This document shows positions 24,501 through 32,471 of a stretch of DNA of 64,000 nt, piece after piece (position 1 is the first letter of the stretch; every line of letters starts with the position of its first letter). The position numbers and the translations under genes are program-made. This DNA comes from Pseudarthrobacter sp. BIM B-2242 (GTDB lineage: Bacteria; Actinomycetota; Actinomycetes; Actinomycetales; Micrococcaceae). The stretch covers positions 3,968,001 to 4,032,000 of the forward strand of contig NZ_CP061721.1 of the NCBI RefSeq assembly GCF_014764445.1, given 5' to 3'. The notes below the pieces were generated by a model. The model was not told the DNA's origin and did no database searches. It worked only from the letters and a program-made list of their open reading frames with translations.

Positions 24501-25025
24501 TCGCTGTCCGGCGTCCGGTCGTCAAAGCTGGACGTGCTGTTCGAGCAGTTGGAGGACCTGGTGGCCGAAGGTCACCGCGCGCTGATCTTCAGCCAGTTCA
24601 CCGGTTTCCTGGGCAAGGTCCGCGACCGCCTCGACGAGGAGAAAATCGAGTACTGCTATCTGGACGGCGGCACCCGGAACCGCACCGACGTCGTCAATGA
24701 ATTCAAGAACGGCAGCGCGCCGGTGTTCCTGATTTCGCTGAAGGCCGGCGGGTTCGGCCTGAACCTGACCGAGGCCGACTACGTTTTCCTGCTGGATCCC
24801 TGGTGGAACCCGGCATCGGAGGCGCAGGCCGTGGACCGGACACACAGGATCGGCCAGGCGCGGAACGTGATGGTCTACAGGCTTGTCGCCAAGGACACCA
24901 TCGAGGAGAAGGTGATGGCCCTGAAGGCGCGGAAGTCGCAGCTGTTTGCTGACGTCATGGAGGGCGACGCCCTTTCCGGCGGCTCCATCACGGCCGAGGA
25001 CCTGGCGGGGTTGTTCAAGGACTGA
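21504..25025 (+). CDS. SWIM zinc-finger SNF2-family helicase
   Basis: 1173 aa. The N-terminal SWIM finger CSCPVRKDCKH (about residues 106-116) is followed by a long SNF2-associated region. The two RecA lobes follow: motif I DDMGLGKT, motif II DEAQF (the D-E-A-Q box), motif III ITGTPLENN, and C-terminal motifs LIFSQFTGF and QAVDRTHRIGQ. It is an ATP-dependent DNA translocase of the HepA/RapA-like actinobacterial class. RNA-polymerase recycling, repair or defence roles have been proposed for relatives. The start is not well defined (no clear ribosome site); ATG 21567 is an alternative. Confidence 0.92.
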   Translation: MNQITTESDTAAPWPLKVARTMPSHPDESAALAIQTPAINDRSLAAGLAYAMGSRVSGMSFDAATGLMLGKVRGGADVPYSTTAKLVRKSGGWSCTVGVCSCPVRKDCKHVAALLFAAEDNPAIRVQLLAPAEVSRLSRQPASLDLADWEQALSPLISQPGITQSSNGIPLALQFEIEEPAPHFSYTGRRDPLRSVRQLKARPVVMGAKGKWIRGDVSWNTLSYLNFRRECNEAHIEWMQTFLAAHTAAANRVHNSSALWLGLNTFAGKNMWSLLADARKIGLALVHSRGTEPVRLAESPAAVGLNLSRYGTAVSSDAAAGGPAAGGAAGTADDGGLELAPTITVEGEEVDPATVGTIGRPAHGIFLTTGGEALPGVAADNVITLAPLESGLSEELLTFVTAGSTLHIPAKDETRFLTGFYPKLKQAARVTAKDESVALPALAVPTLSLLANYGADHRVRLHWEWHYKSGTMVTAQPLWRHPGDHGYRDDTAEARILEGIGQPWNVVPTLGESATGGWGTPRLAASVELNGLDTLAFTEDVLPMLRQAPDVSVDTAGDIADYREAEEAPVVSISTKATEQRDWFDLGIQITLEGQPVSFAAVFSALAAGQTKMLLPSGAYFSLDLPELHQLRALIEEARSLQDNKDAPLQISRFQAGLWDELAQLGIVDEQASAWRTAVGGLLEGGIEGLPLPASLNAELRPYQLEGFNWLSFLYKHSLGGVLADDMGLGKTVQALALMCAAKEQSAAVSDVAEVTLPDGGTPFLVVAPTSVVGNWAAEAARFAPGLTVRTVSETFAKNGQDAAVELGGADIVITSYALFRIDYESYASKTWAGLVLDEAQFVKNHQSKAYQCARKLPAAFKLAITGTPLENNLMEFWALTSIVAPGLFSSPKRFAEYYQKPVEKNGDKGQLEKLRRRVRPLMMRRTKDQVIKDLPPKQEQILEVVLNPRHQKVYQTHLQRERQKILGLIEDVNKNRFTIFQSLTLLRQLSLDASLVDPSLSGVRSSKLDVLFEQLEDLVAEGHRALIFSQFTGFLGKVRDRLDEEKIEYCYLDGGTRNRTDVVNEFKNGSAPVFLISLKAGGFGLNLTEADYVFLLDPWWNPASEAQAVDRTHRIGQARNVMVYRLVAKDTIEEKVMALKARKSQLFADVMEGDALSGGSITAEDLAGLFKD

Positions 25026-25037
25026 GGTCAGTTTCGG

Positions 25038-25775
25038 CTAATTGCAGTTAGCCAGAATCCCCGCGATCGCATCGTGCTCTGCCTGGGTGGCCCACAGCTG
25101 GTACTTGGCTTTGACGGCGGTCTGGCGGACGACGTATTCGCACCGGAAGCCCTTGTTCGGCGGCAGCCAGGTGGCGGCATCCTTGTCGCCCTTGGCACCG
25201 TTCGTGGGGCCATCGGCGGCCATCAGGTTGAGGGGATCGTTCGCCAGCTGCCGGCGCTGTTCGGCGCTGAGCTGCTGCGCGCCTTTCTGCCAGGCATCGC
25301 TGAGGGCCACGAGATGATCGATCTGGACGGCCGAGCTGGTGGTGTTGCCGCGGACAAAGTTGATGGTTGCGCCTGTGTACTTGTCAGCCAGAATGCCGGT
25401 GGTGACAACGCAGTTCTGTGTGCCGGGCTTGAACGTCTCACCGTCGAGATCCCTGGCGAGGATATCGTTGCGGGTATCGCAGCCGTTCCGGTCGACGTCG
25501 GCCCAGGCGGGGCCGAATTCCTCACGGGCGTAGCCGGTCTTTGGGGCGCGTCCCTTGATAGGGATGGATTCCAGCCGGGTCCGGGCCGTAGCAATTTCCT
25601 CCGGGCTTAGCGGTTCGGCCGGGCTTCCCGACGACGGCGCTTCCCTGACTGCCTCGGCTATCCCGCTGGCCGCCTGGGTTGCCGCCTGCGCGGCGGCGTC
25701 ACAGCCGGCGAGGGCGCCTGCGAGAAGCAGGCTGGTGAACAGGGTGAGTGCCTTGGCGGCGGCTGAACGGTTGAT
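25038..25775 (-). CDS. Secreted HNH-endonuclease-family lipoprotein (DUF1524/GmrSD C-type)
   Basis: About 245 aa. The signal peptide has lipobox LAGC, then a linker and a small nuclease domain. Motifs: GPAWADVDRNGCDTRNDIL, DHLVALSDAWQKGA (the H of HNH), and NDPLNLMAADGPTNGAKGDKDAATWLPP. This resembles secreted actinobacterial nucleases. No ATG, GTG or TTG starts the signal peptide. GAAGGA (25788-25783) is seven bases from an ATC at 25775, which gives a normal signal sequence. The nearest ATG (25922) would add 49 residues from repeat DNA. It is tail-to-tail with the helicase, 12 bp apart. Confidence 0.8.
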   Translation of the reverse strand: MNRSAAAKALTLFTSLLLAGALAGCDAAAQAATQAASGIAEAVREAPSSGSPAEPLSPEEIATARTRLESIPIKGRAPKTGYAREEFGPAWADVDRNGCDTRNDILARDLDGETFKPGTQNCVVTTGILADKYTGATINFVRGNTTSSAVQIDHLVALSDAWQKGAQQLSAEQRRQLANDPLNLMAADGPTNGAKGDKDAATWLPPNKGFRCEYVVRQTAVKAKYQLWATQAEHDAIAGILANCN

Positions 25776-25886
25776 CGGGATGTCCTTCAGGAGTGCGGCG
25801 GAGGTGAACAGGCTACTAGCGCCTGCCGCCTTAACCGTTCCGGGCTGCGTGTGGAGTCGGTCACGATTCGGGACGCGGCGACCGTC

Positions 25887-26077
25887 CGGCACTGCGGCAG
25901 ACCCAAAGGTGCGCGGCGACATGGCTCGGCATTGCGCGGCAGACCCAAAGGTACGCGGCGGGGCCCGGCACTGCGCGGCAGACCCAAAGGTACGCGGCGG
26001 GGCCCGGCACTGCGCGGCAGACCCAAAGGTACGCGGCGGGGCCCGGCCCTGCGCGGCAGACCCAAAGGTACGCGGCG
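25887..26077. repeat. Five tandem ~39-bp repeats between two HNH genes
   Basis: The core GGCAGACCCAAAGGT starts at 25896, 25938, 25977, 26016 and 26055, giving spacings of 42, 39, 39 and 39 bp. The unit also holds a GGGGCCC palindrome. All spacings are multiples of three and both strands stay open through the array. On the plus strand the units read RGRPKGTRRGPAL; on the minus, PRTFGSAAQ-type. The 390-bp gap between the two genes (25776-26165) holds this array plus the DUF222 promoter and nothing else I recognise. Confidence 0.9.
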
Positions 26078-26165
26078 TCCGCCGCCTCCAAATACTTTTC
26101 CGGAAACTTTCCGGGGAAGGTCTTCGCGGGCCTTGAATGTCGTACCCCCTTGTCATGCTGGAGGT

Positions 26166-27986
26166 ATGGATAACAGGGCAGGTGCAGAGGTGTTGGAGGC
26201 CATCGCGGCTTCTGCTTTGCAGCTGGCCTGTGTGCTCCGGGGGACGGATCCGGCCGACATCCCGGCAGGCGCGCCGGCGGACTGCCCCGCGGAAGGCCCG
26301 GTGCCTGGCGCTTTCGCAGCCGGCCCTTCTGCGGCTGACTCGGACCCGCTGCGTTGGCAGGCTGAGGCGTGTCTGACGGTCCTGTCCGGCGCGGCCGGGT
26401 TGGAGGCGATGGTTGCCGCTGTGAAGGTCCATGCGGCCGGCGGGTATGACGAGGCCGCCCAAGTGATCGCGGGGCCCATCATGTCCCCGCAGGAGCAGAC
26501 AGCCCAGGAAATGGGCACGGTGGCCGAGGTTGCGTGTGCCCTGACTGTCAGTGAACGTACGGCCGGCGGGCTGCTGGGCGAGGCCCAGCGCTTACGTAGT
26601 GCCCTGCCGCTCACGCTGGCTGCTCTGGAGACAGGGTCGATTTGGTGGCAGCACACCCTGATCATGGTCGACGAAACCACCAACCTGGACCGGGACGGGG
26701 CAGCGGCGTTGGAGGCCCATTTCCTGGACCCGGAGGCACCGAACCCGGCCAGGAGCCCCGCCGGGGACCTTACGCCCGCAAGGTTCCGGGCGAAAGCCAG
26801 GACGTGGCGGGAGCGGAATCACCCGGAAAGTATCGAAACACGCCACACCCGGTCTGCCGCGGACCGTCGGGTCGAATTCTGTCCGGACCGGGACGGGATG
26901 GCCTGGCTCTCGGCTTACCTGCCCGCCGATCAGGCTTCCGGGATCTGGGCACGGACCACCGCAGACGCCCGCGCCCTCCAGTGCCCTACCGAAGGCCGGA
27001 CCCTCACCCAGCTACGCACGGACATCCTCGCCGGCTTACTCCTCGGCGCCGACCATCACACGGGCGGGACCACCGGTGGGGCAAGCGGCCTGAACAGCAC
27101 TCGGGACGGCACTCTGAATGGTGCTTCCGGGATGATCCCCTCACCGACAGCCCAGGTCCTCGTCACGGTTCCGGTGTTCGCGCTGATGGGCCTGACCGGT
27201 GAACCCGCCATCCTCGACGGATACGGACCGATCCCGCCCTCCATGGCCCGCGCCCTCGTCGCTAATGGTGCCGAGTCGTTCCGCCGGGTCCTGACCGATC
27301 CCCGGGACGGGGCACCGTTGGAGATCGGGCGGGAAAGCTACCGGATCCCCAAAGCACTGCGCCAATGGCTCCGGCTCCGGGACGGCAAATGCCAGTTCCC
27401 CGGCTGCTCCAACCCATCCCTGGACAACGAAGCCGACCACCTGAACGCCTGGGCCAACGGCGGGAGCACCGGGATCTCAAACCTGGCCCAACTCTGCCCA
27501 AAACACCACCGACTCAAACACGCCAGACCCTGGCAACCCACCGAAGCCACCAAGGATGAGCCGCCCGGCTGGACCTCACCCACCGGCCGCCACTACCAAA
27601 GCGAACAACCCGACCGGGAACCACCACACTGGCCGGGCCAAATGGCGGACGGACTCCACAACGGGGAATTTGGCTCCTCACTGCCCCACAGCCGACTACA
27701 GGCAGATCCCGGCCTACCCGGTCCACCTCCGGGCAACGCTGTGCCCTCAGACGACCTATGGGGTGACTACAACTTGGCTGCCGATCGTTTAGATGGCTGC
27801 GTCATCGAAGAAAGTTCACTGCCAGAGGACCCGTTTCCGGGAGATCCCTTCCCGGAGCCTAACCTGGGCCGCTTTCCGCTGCCCGACGTCGATCTTCCGG
27901 ACTATGTGCTGTACCCGGACGACGCATTGCCGGGACGGCCCCTCCCCCAGGACCCTTGGCCTGACTGGGCGCGATCTCTAGCCTGA
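26166..27986 (+). CDS. DUF222 / 13E12-repeat HNH endonuclease
   Basis: 606 aa from the ATG at 26166. The DUF222 domain spans about residues 70-380 (EAMVAAVKVHAAG, VSERTAGGLLGEAQRL, HTLIMVDETTNL). The HNH domain follows: CQFPGCSNPSLDNEADHLNA, then NLAQLCPKHHRLKH, with Cys and His zinc ligands and the catalytic DH. The last 150 residues are Pro/Asp-rich and disordered-looking. GGAGGT abuts the ATG directly, while CATGCT six bases before the ATG could be a -10 element for leaderless mRNA. An upstream GTG (25851) in frame would add the RGRPKG repeats and cannot be excluded. Confidence 0.88.
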   Translation: MDNRAGAEVLEAIAASALQLACVLRGTDPADIPAGAPADCPAEGPVPGAFAAGPSAADSDPLRWQAEACLTVLSGAAGLEAMVAAVKVHAAGGYDEAAQVIAGPIMSPQEQTAQEMGTVAEVACALTVSERTAGGLLGEAQRLRSALPLTLAALETGSIWWQHTLIMVDETTNLDRDGAAALEAHFLDPEAPNPARSPAGDLTPARFRAKARTWRERNHPESIETRHTRSAADRRVEFCPDRDGMAWLSAYLPADQASGIWARTTADARALQCPTEGRTLTQLRTDILAGLLLGADHHTGGTTGGASGLNSTRDGTLNGASGMIPSPTAQVLVTVPVFALMGLTGEPAILDGYGPIPPSMARALVANGAESFRRVLTDPRDGAPLEIGRESYRIPKALRQWLRLRDGKCQFPGCSNPSLDNEADHLNAWANGGSTGISNLAQLCPKHHRLKHARPWQPTEATKDEPPGWTSPTGRHYQSEQPDREPPHWPGQMADGLHNGEFGSSLPHSRLQADPGLPGPPPGNAVPSDDLWGDYNLAADRLDGCVIEESSLPEDPFPGDPFPEPNLGRFPLPDVDLPDYVLYPDDALPGRPLPQDPWPDWARSLA

Positions 27987-28029
27987 CTGGGCACGTTCCC
28001 TAGCCTGACCCGGCAGCACCCACGACCGG

Positions 28030-28087
28030 GGGCCGAACCGCGGAACTATAAGCCAGCCAGCACCGGCACCGGTCCGCAGTTCGGCCC
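28030..28087 (+). terminator. Terminator after the DUF222 gene
   Basis: 15-bp arms (28030-28044, 28073-28087) with one G-T mismatch and a 28-nt loop, between the convergent DUF222 and amt genes. There is no T-tract. Confidence 0.65.
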
Positions 28088-28155
28088 TAGGCCGGACTCG
28101 TGGTTATTGATTTGTCAGTCGTGCGATCCAACGCCCCTCTGTCGGCGCGACGGCA

Positions 28156-29445
28156 TCAGGACCTTTGCGGCGACCCGAGCTCCACGGGATCTTCGTCCGT
28201 CAGGTACGCCAGTTCCGAGTGGGCTGCGAGGTCGATGCCCCGCATTTCGTCCTCGGGCTTGATGCGCAGGCCAATCGTCTTGTCCAGGATCTTCGCCAGG
28301 ATCCACGTGATCCCGAACGAGTAGGCAAGGACTGTCACGGTTGCCAGCGACTGGACACCCAGCAACTCAACACCGCCACCGTAGAACAGGCCGTTGACTG
28401 CGTTGGGTGCTGCGTCCGTCGCGAACAGGCCGATCAGCAGGGTTCCCAGAATGCCGCCCACGAGGTGGACACCGACAACATCGAGGGAATCGTCGTAACC
28501 GAGGCGGAACTTCAACTCAATGGCCAAGGAGCAGACGGCGCCTGCGATGGCACCGATGGCCAGTGCGCCCAGCGGGCTCACAGCGCCACAGGCGGGAGTG
28601 ATGGCTACGAGGGCCGAGATCAGGCCGGACGCTGCGCCCATGCTGGTGGCAGCACCGCGGCGGAGACGCTCAACCAGTGCCCAGGCAAGCAGGCCGGCGG
28701 CAGCAGCAACGGCAGTGTTAAGGAAGACAACTGAAGCAGACTGGCCTGCCGAGAGTGCGGAACCTGCGTTGAAGCCGAACCAGCCAACCCAGAGCAGCCC
28801 CGCCCCGATAAGCACCAGCGGCCGGCTGTGCGGCTTGGTGTGCTCCATCTTGGGCCAGCCGGAGCTCTTACCCAGGACCAGAGCCAGGGCAAGGGCTGCG
28901 GCGCCGGCGTTCATGTGCACGGCAGTTCCACCGGCGAAGTCGACGGCCTTGATGCCGCTGGCGATCCAGCCGCCGGTGACGCTGCCGTCGGCCGAGGAGA
29001 ACGCGAATACCCAGTGTGCGATGGGGAAGTAGACGACGGTTGCCCAGATTCCGGCAAACAGCATCCACGCGCCAAACTTCATCCGGCCGGCTGCCGCTCC
29101 CGCAACCAGGGCCGTAGTCACACAGGCGAAGAACAGCTGGAACGCGGCGAACAGTGCCACCGGGATCGAGGCTGCCTCATCAGCGGCGAGCAGCTGGCCC
29201 ATCCCCGGGAATTCCGTGATGTCGCCGATCAGCCCCAGGCCACCCACTGAGTTTCCGAAAGCCATGGAGTAACCGAAGAGTGCCCAGAGCACCGCCACCA
29301 GGCTGGCGCCGCCGAAGCACATCATCATCATGTTGAGAATGCGACGAGACCCCACCATGCCCCCGTAGAACAGGGCGAGGGCGGGGATCATCATACAAAC
29401 CAGCGCAGAGCTGGCAAGAATCCAAGCGACATTTCCCGAATCCAT
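28156..29445 (-). CDS. amt: Ammonium/methylammonium transporter
   Basis: 429 aa from the ATG at 29445 (AAAGGGG upstream). Eleven membrane helices. Family motifs include the FYGGMVGSRRILNMMMMCFG region, the periplasmic gate segment GYSMAFG, DFAGGTAVHMNAGAAAL with the first pore His, and DVVGVHLVGGILGTLLIGLF with the second. It conducts ammonium and methylammonium. The C-terminal tail (EDEMRGIDLAAHSELAY) has the PII-contact motif of Amt proteins. It is the last gene of the minus-strand nitrogen block; no glnK follows it here. Confidence 0.95.
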   Translation of the reverse strand: MDSGNVAWILASSALVCMMIPALALFYGGMVGSRRILNMMMMCFGGASLVAVLWALFGYSMAFGNSVGGLGLIGDITEFPGMGQLLAADEAASIPVALFAAFQLFFACVTTALVAGAAAGRMKFGAWMLFAGIWATVVYFPIAHWVFAFSSADGSVTGGWIASGIKAVDFAGGTAVHMNAGAAALALALVLGKSSGWPKMEHTKPHSRPLVLIGAGLLWVGWFGFNAGSALSAGQSASVVFLNTAVAAAAGLLAWALVERLRRGAATSMGAASGLISALVAITPACGAVSPLGALAIGAIAGAVCSLAIELKFRLGYDDSLDVVGVHLVGGILGTLLIGLFATDAAPNAVNGLFYGGGVELLGVQSLATVTVLAYSFGITWILAKILDKTIGLRIKPEDEMRGIDLAAHSELAYLTDEDPVELGSPQRS

Positions 29446-29633
29446 GGGAAACCCCTTTCGTGATGCGAAGAGAGAACGGAAATTGCGCGTCAAGACCACT
29501 CCGGAGGAGGGACGCGGAGTCAGAGCCACGTTCGTCGGAGGGCAGCTATTGCCGTCTGTTTCCACTGTAGGGCGGCAGTTCCGCGGTGGGTTTCCGGCTG
29601 GTTAAATCAACGTTGCAGTCACCGGGCGGATGT

Positions 29634-29650
29634 GTTTCGGGTTCCGAAAC
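29634..29650 (-). terminator. Short hairpin directly after the XRE-cupin gene
   Basis: GTTTCGG-GTT-CCGAAAC, a 7-bp perfect stem starting one base past the stop. It is a terminator or, equally possible, an operator in front of amt. The rest of 29446-29633 shows no further structure. Confidence 0.5.
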
Positions 29651-30283
29651 CTACTTGGCAGAGATCGCCAGGAACCGGATGGGCAGGTCCAGAAGCTCAA
29701 GCGGGCCGTGCGGGCCTTCGCCGTCCAGGAGCAGGGAGTCCCCCGCCTCCATGGCGTACTCGTAGGACCCGTGTCCGTAGACCATTTTCCCGGCCAGCAT
29801 GTAAATAAACTCCGTGCCCGGGTGCTGGAAAAGCGGAAAAACGTCGGAGGCGTTGGTCAGGGTAACAAGGGTGGGTTCGAGCGCGTCAGTCCTGCCCTTG
29901 AGCGTGCCCAGGACCCTGTACTCGTGGCCGTGCTGCGTTCCGCTGCGGACGGTGAGGCTGCCCTCGCCGCTCTTGGTGAACGTTGCGTCCCGGTCTGTAT
30001 CGGCTCCGCGGAAGAGTGCGGTGACCGGAATCTTGAGGCCGTCGGCCAGCCTTTGCAGCGTGGTCAGCGAGCACGACGTGGTTGCCGTTTCGATCCGGGA
30101 GATCATGGCCTTCGACAAGCCCGTGCGGGCAGCCAGCTCTGCGGAGGAGAGACCATGGGACGTGCGGTAACGCCGGACCTGCGTGGCGATGACCTGTTCC
30201 AGTTTCCCGGGGAGGGAAGCGGCGTCGGCAGTTTCGCCCTCGCCGGTTGCGGCGTCGGCCTCATCCCGGGCGTGTTTGGTCAT
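29651..30283 (-). CDS. XRE-family regulator with C-terminal cupin domain
   Basis: 210 aa from the ATG at 30283. Residues about 30-85 form the HTH (VRRYRTSHGLSSAELAARTGLSKAMISRIETATTS...). The C-terminal half is a cupin (HPGTEFIYMLAGKMVYGHGSYEYAMEAGDSLLLDGEGPHGP). This architecture often regulates amine, polyamine or amino-acid metabolism, with a small ligand in the cupin. The start is supported by a perfect TATGAT (30296-30291, minus) seven bases before the ATG, which suggests a leaderless mRNA. It sits between the glutamate-synthase-like operon and amt. Confidence 0.88.
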   Translation of the reverse strand: MTKHARDEADAATGEGETADAASLPGKLEQVIATQVRRYRTSHGLSSAELAARTGLSKAMISRIETATTSCSLTTLQRLADGLKIPVTALFRGADTDRDATFTKSGEGSLTVRSGTQHGHEYRVLGTLKGRTDALEPTLVTLTNASDVFPLFQHPGTEFIYMLAGKMVYGHGSYEYAMEAGDSLLLDGEGPHGPLELLDLPIRFLAISAK

Positions 30284-30301
30284 AGGAGCCATCATAGGGC
30301 T

Positions 30302-30332
30302 GTGGCGGCGCCGGCCAAGCCGGCGCCGCCAC
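30302..30332 (-). terminator. Terminator of the glutamate-synthase-like operon
   Basis: A perfect 14-bp GC-rich stem (30302-30315, 30319-30332) with loop CAA, 33 bp downstream of the last subunit gene and just upstream of the XRE promoter. Confidence 0.85.
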
Positions 30333-30365
30333 ACCCTCCAGGCAGAAGAGCCACCATTTCCAGGG

Positions 30366-31733
30366 TTACGGGGCGCCGGGAATCCAGCTGGTGCCGGCCA
30401 GCGGCACGCGGGCCATGGCCGATGCTTCGATGGTCAGGGCCACCAGGTCCTCCGGTTCCAGGTTGTGCAGGTGCGATTTGCCGCAGGCCCGGGCGATGGT
30501 CTGGGCTTCCATGGTGAGCACGCGCAGGTAGTTGGCCAGGCGGCGGCCGGCGGCCACCGGATCCAGTCGCGAGGACAGTTCCGGGTCCTGGGTGGTGATC
30601 CCGGCAGGGTCGCGGCCGTCCTGGAAGTCGTCGTAGAAACCGGCGGCGGAGCCCAGCGCCGAGTATTCGGCGGCGTAGCGGGGGTCGTTGTCGCCGAGTG
30701 CGATCAGCGCCGCGGTGCCGATGGCGACGGCGTCCGCACCCAGTGCCATGGCCTTGGCCACGTCGGCCCCGGTGCGAATGCCGCCGGAAACGATCAGCTG
30801 GACTTTCCTGTGCACGCCGAGTTCCTGCAGCGCCTGGACGGCCTGCGGGATGGCGGCGAGCGTGGGGATGCCGACGTTCTCGATGAACACCTGCTGCGTC
30901 GCGGCGGTCCCGCCCTGCATGCCGTCCACCACCACAACGTCAGCCCCGGACTTCACGGCCAGCGCAGTGTCGTAGTACGGCCGGGAAGCGCCGATCTTGA
31001 CGTAGATAGGCGTCTTCCAGTCAGTGATCTCGCGGAGTTCGCCGATCTTGATTTCGAGGTCGTCCGGGCCGGTCCAGTCCGGGTGACGGCTGGCGGAGCG
31101 CTGGTCGATGCCCACGGGCAGGGTGCGCATTCCGGCGACGCGTTCGGTGATCTTCTGCCCCAGGAGCATGCCGCCGCCGCCGGGCTTGGCGCCCTGGCCC
31201 AGCACGATCTCAATGGCGTCCGCTTTGCGGAGGTCGTCCGGGTTCATGCCGTAGCGGGACGGGAGGTACTGGTACACAAGGTGCTTGGACTGGCCGCGCT
31301 CCTCAGGTGTCATGCCGCCGTCGCCCGTTGTGGTGGAGGTCCCCACCTCCGATGCGCCGCGCCCCAGCGCCTCCTTCGCGTTGGCGGACAACGCCCCGAA
31401 GCTCATTCCCGCGATGGTCACCGGAGTCTGCAGGTGCAGCGGCCGGGTGGCGTGCCGGTCGCCGAGGACGACGTCGGTATCGCACTTTTCGCGGTAGCCC
31501 TCCAGCGGGTAGCGGGACATGGAGGCGCCGAGGAAGAGCAGGTCATCAAAGTGCGGGACCTTGCGCTTGGCGCCCCACCCGCGGATGTCGTACACGCCCG
31601 TGGCGGCGGCGCGCTGGATGTCCGCGATGGTGGCCCGGTCGAACGTGGCTGACTCGCGGAGGCCGAGTGCAGCGATGTCGGGCGCGCTGACGTCCGGCGC
31701 AGAGGCGGGGGCAGGGAGGGAGGTGATGGTCAT
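30366..31733 (-). CDS. FMN-binding glutamate-synthase-like subunit (GlxD / N-methylglutamate synthase large-subunit type)
   Basis: 455 aa corresponding to the FMN/synthase domain of GltB (TIM barrel): PVTIAGMSFGALSANAKEAL, GEVGTSTTTGDGGMTPEER-like segment, LGQGAKPGGGGMLLGQKI, and VSGGIRTGADVAKAMALGADAVAIGTAAL. Where GltB has its three [3Fe-4S] cysteines after GTAAL, this protein reads IALGDNDPRYAAEYSALG with no Cys. The whole chain has only two Cys. This fits the split glutamate-synthase relatives (GlxBCD/MgsABC) that make N-methylglutamate or related products. Likely last gene of a four-gene operon. Confidence 0.82.
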   Translation of the reverse strand: MTITSLPAPASAPDVSAPDIAALGLRESATFDRATIADIQRAAATGVYDIRGWGAKRKVPHFDDLLFLGASMSRYPLEGYREKCDTDVVLGDRHATRPLHLQTPVTIAGMSFGALSANAKEALGRGASEVGTSTTTGDGGMTPEERGQSKHLVYQYLPSRYGMNPDDLRKADAIEIVLGQGAKPGGGGMLLGQKITERVAGMRTLPVGIDQRSASRHPDWTGPDDLEIKIGELREITDWKTPIYVKIGASRPYYDTALAVKSGADVVVVDGMQGGTAATQQVFIENVGIPTLAAIPQAVQALQELGVHRKVQLIVSGGIRTGADVAKAMALGADAVAIGTAALIALGDNDPRYAAEYSALGSAAGFYDDFQDGRDPAGITTQDPELSSRLDPVAAGRRLANYLRVLTMEAQTIARACGKSHLHNLEPEDLVALTIEASAMARVPLAGTSWIPGAP

Positions 31734-31742
31734 GGTGGCCTC

Positions 31743-32471
31743 CTAGTAGGCAGTCGAGTTGTCGACGTTGAAGTGGTAGAGGTTCCGGGCTGAGCCATAA
31801 CGCTTGAAGTCGGCCGGGTTCTCCGTGCGGCCGGCGGCGGCGAGCAGTTCGCCGAGTTCGGCCAGGTGCTCGTCCCGGAGCGGCTTTTCGACGCAGTCCG
31901 CGCCGAGCGAGGCCACCGTGCCCTTCACGTAGATGCGCGCCTCGTAGATGGAGTCGCCCAGGGCTTCGCCGGCGTCGCCGCAGACCACCAGGCGTCCGGC
32001 CTGTGCCATAAACGCGGACATGTGGCCGATGTTTCCGCCCACCACAATGTCCACGCCCTTCATCGAGATGCCGCAGCGGGCGCTGGCATTGCCGTCGATG
32101 ACCACCAGGCCGCCGTGGCCTGTAGCCGCTGCGGACTGGGACGCATCACCCGTTACGTGGACCCGGCCGGACATGATGTTTTCGGCGAGGCCGACGCCGG
32201 CATTGCCGTTGATGGTCACGTCGCCCTTTTGGTGCATCCCGGCGGCGTAATACCCGGCGTGGCCTTGGATGGTCACCTGGATGTCCGCGGTGATGCCGAC
32301 GGCGAGGCTGTGTTTGCCACCGGGGCTGGTGACCGTCCACGACTGTCCGTCGACAGCGACATGGAGGGCCTGGTTGAGTTCGCGGACCGGGCTCCCGGCA
32401 AGGTCAACCGCCATGGCGGTTTCCGCCAGGGCTCCCAGCGTGGGGGCTTCAGGGGCTGTCAGAGTGACCAT
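31743..32471 (-). CDS. GXGXG-domain glutamate-synthase-like subunit (GlxC / MgsB type)
   Basis: 242 aa forming a right-handed beta-helix of the GltB C-terminal type. Repeated turns are visible: GHAGYYAAGMHQKGDVTINGN, MSGRVHVTGDASQSAAATGHGG, RCGISMKGVDIVVGGNIGHM. In full glutamate synthase this domain is structural and carries no catalytic site. Its start overlaps the amidotransferase gene by 13 bp, and the FMN subunit follows after 9 bp. This is the order of the split three-subunit enzyme. Confidence 0.85.
   Translation of the reverse strand: MVTLTAPEAPTLGALAETAMAVDLAGSPVRELNQALHVAVDGQSWTVTSPGGKHSLAVGITADIQVTIQGHAGYYAAGMHQKGDVTINGNAGVGLAENIMSGRVHVTGDASQSAAATGHGGLVVIDGNASARCGISMKGVDIVVGGNIGHMSAFMAQAGRLVVCGDAGEALGDSIYEARIYVKGTVASLGADCVEKPLRDEHLAELGELLAAAGRTENPADFKRYGSARNLYHFNVDNSTAY

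Noticed and set aside
25887..26077. CRISPR-like array in the 39-bp repeats
   Set aside because: The units are contiguous with near-identical sequence and no unique spacers; no cas genes are nearby.
25776..26462. Upstream extension of the HNH lipoprotein through the repeats
   Set aside because: It would place more than 200 residues before a perfect signal peptide and consists of repeat-derived and antisense DUF222 sequence.
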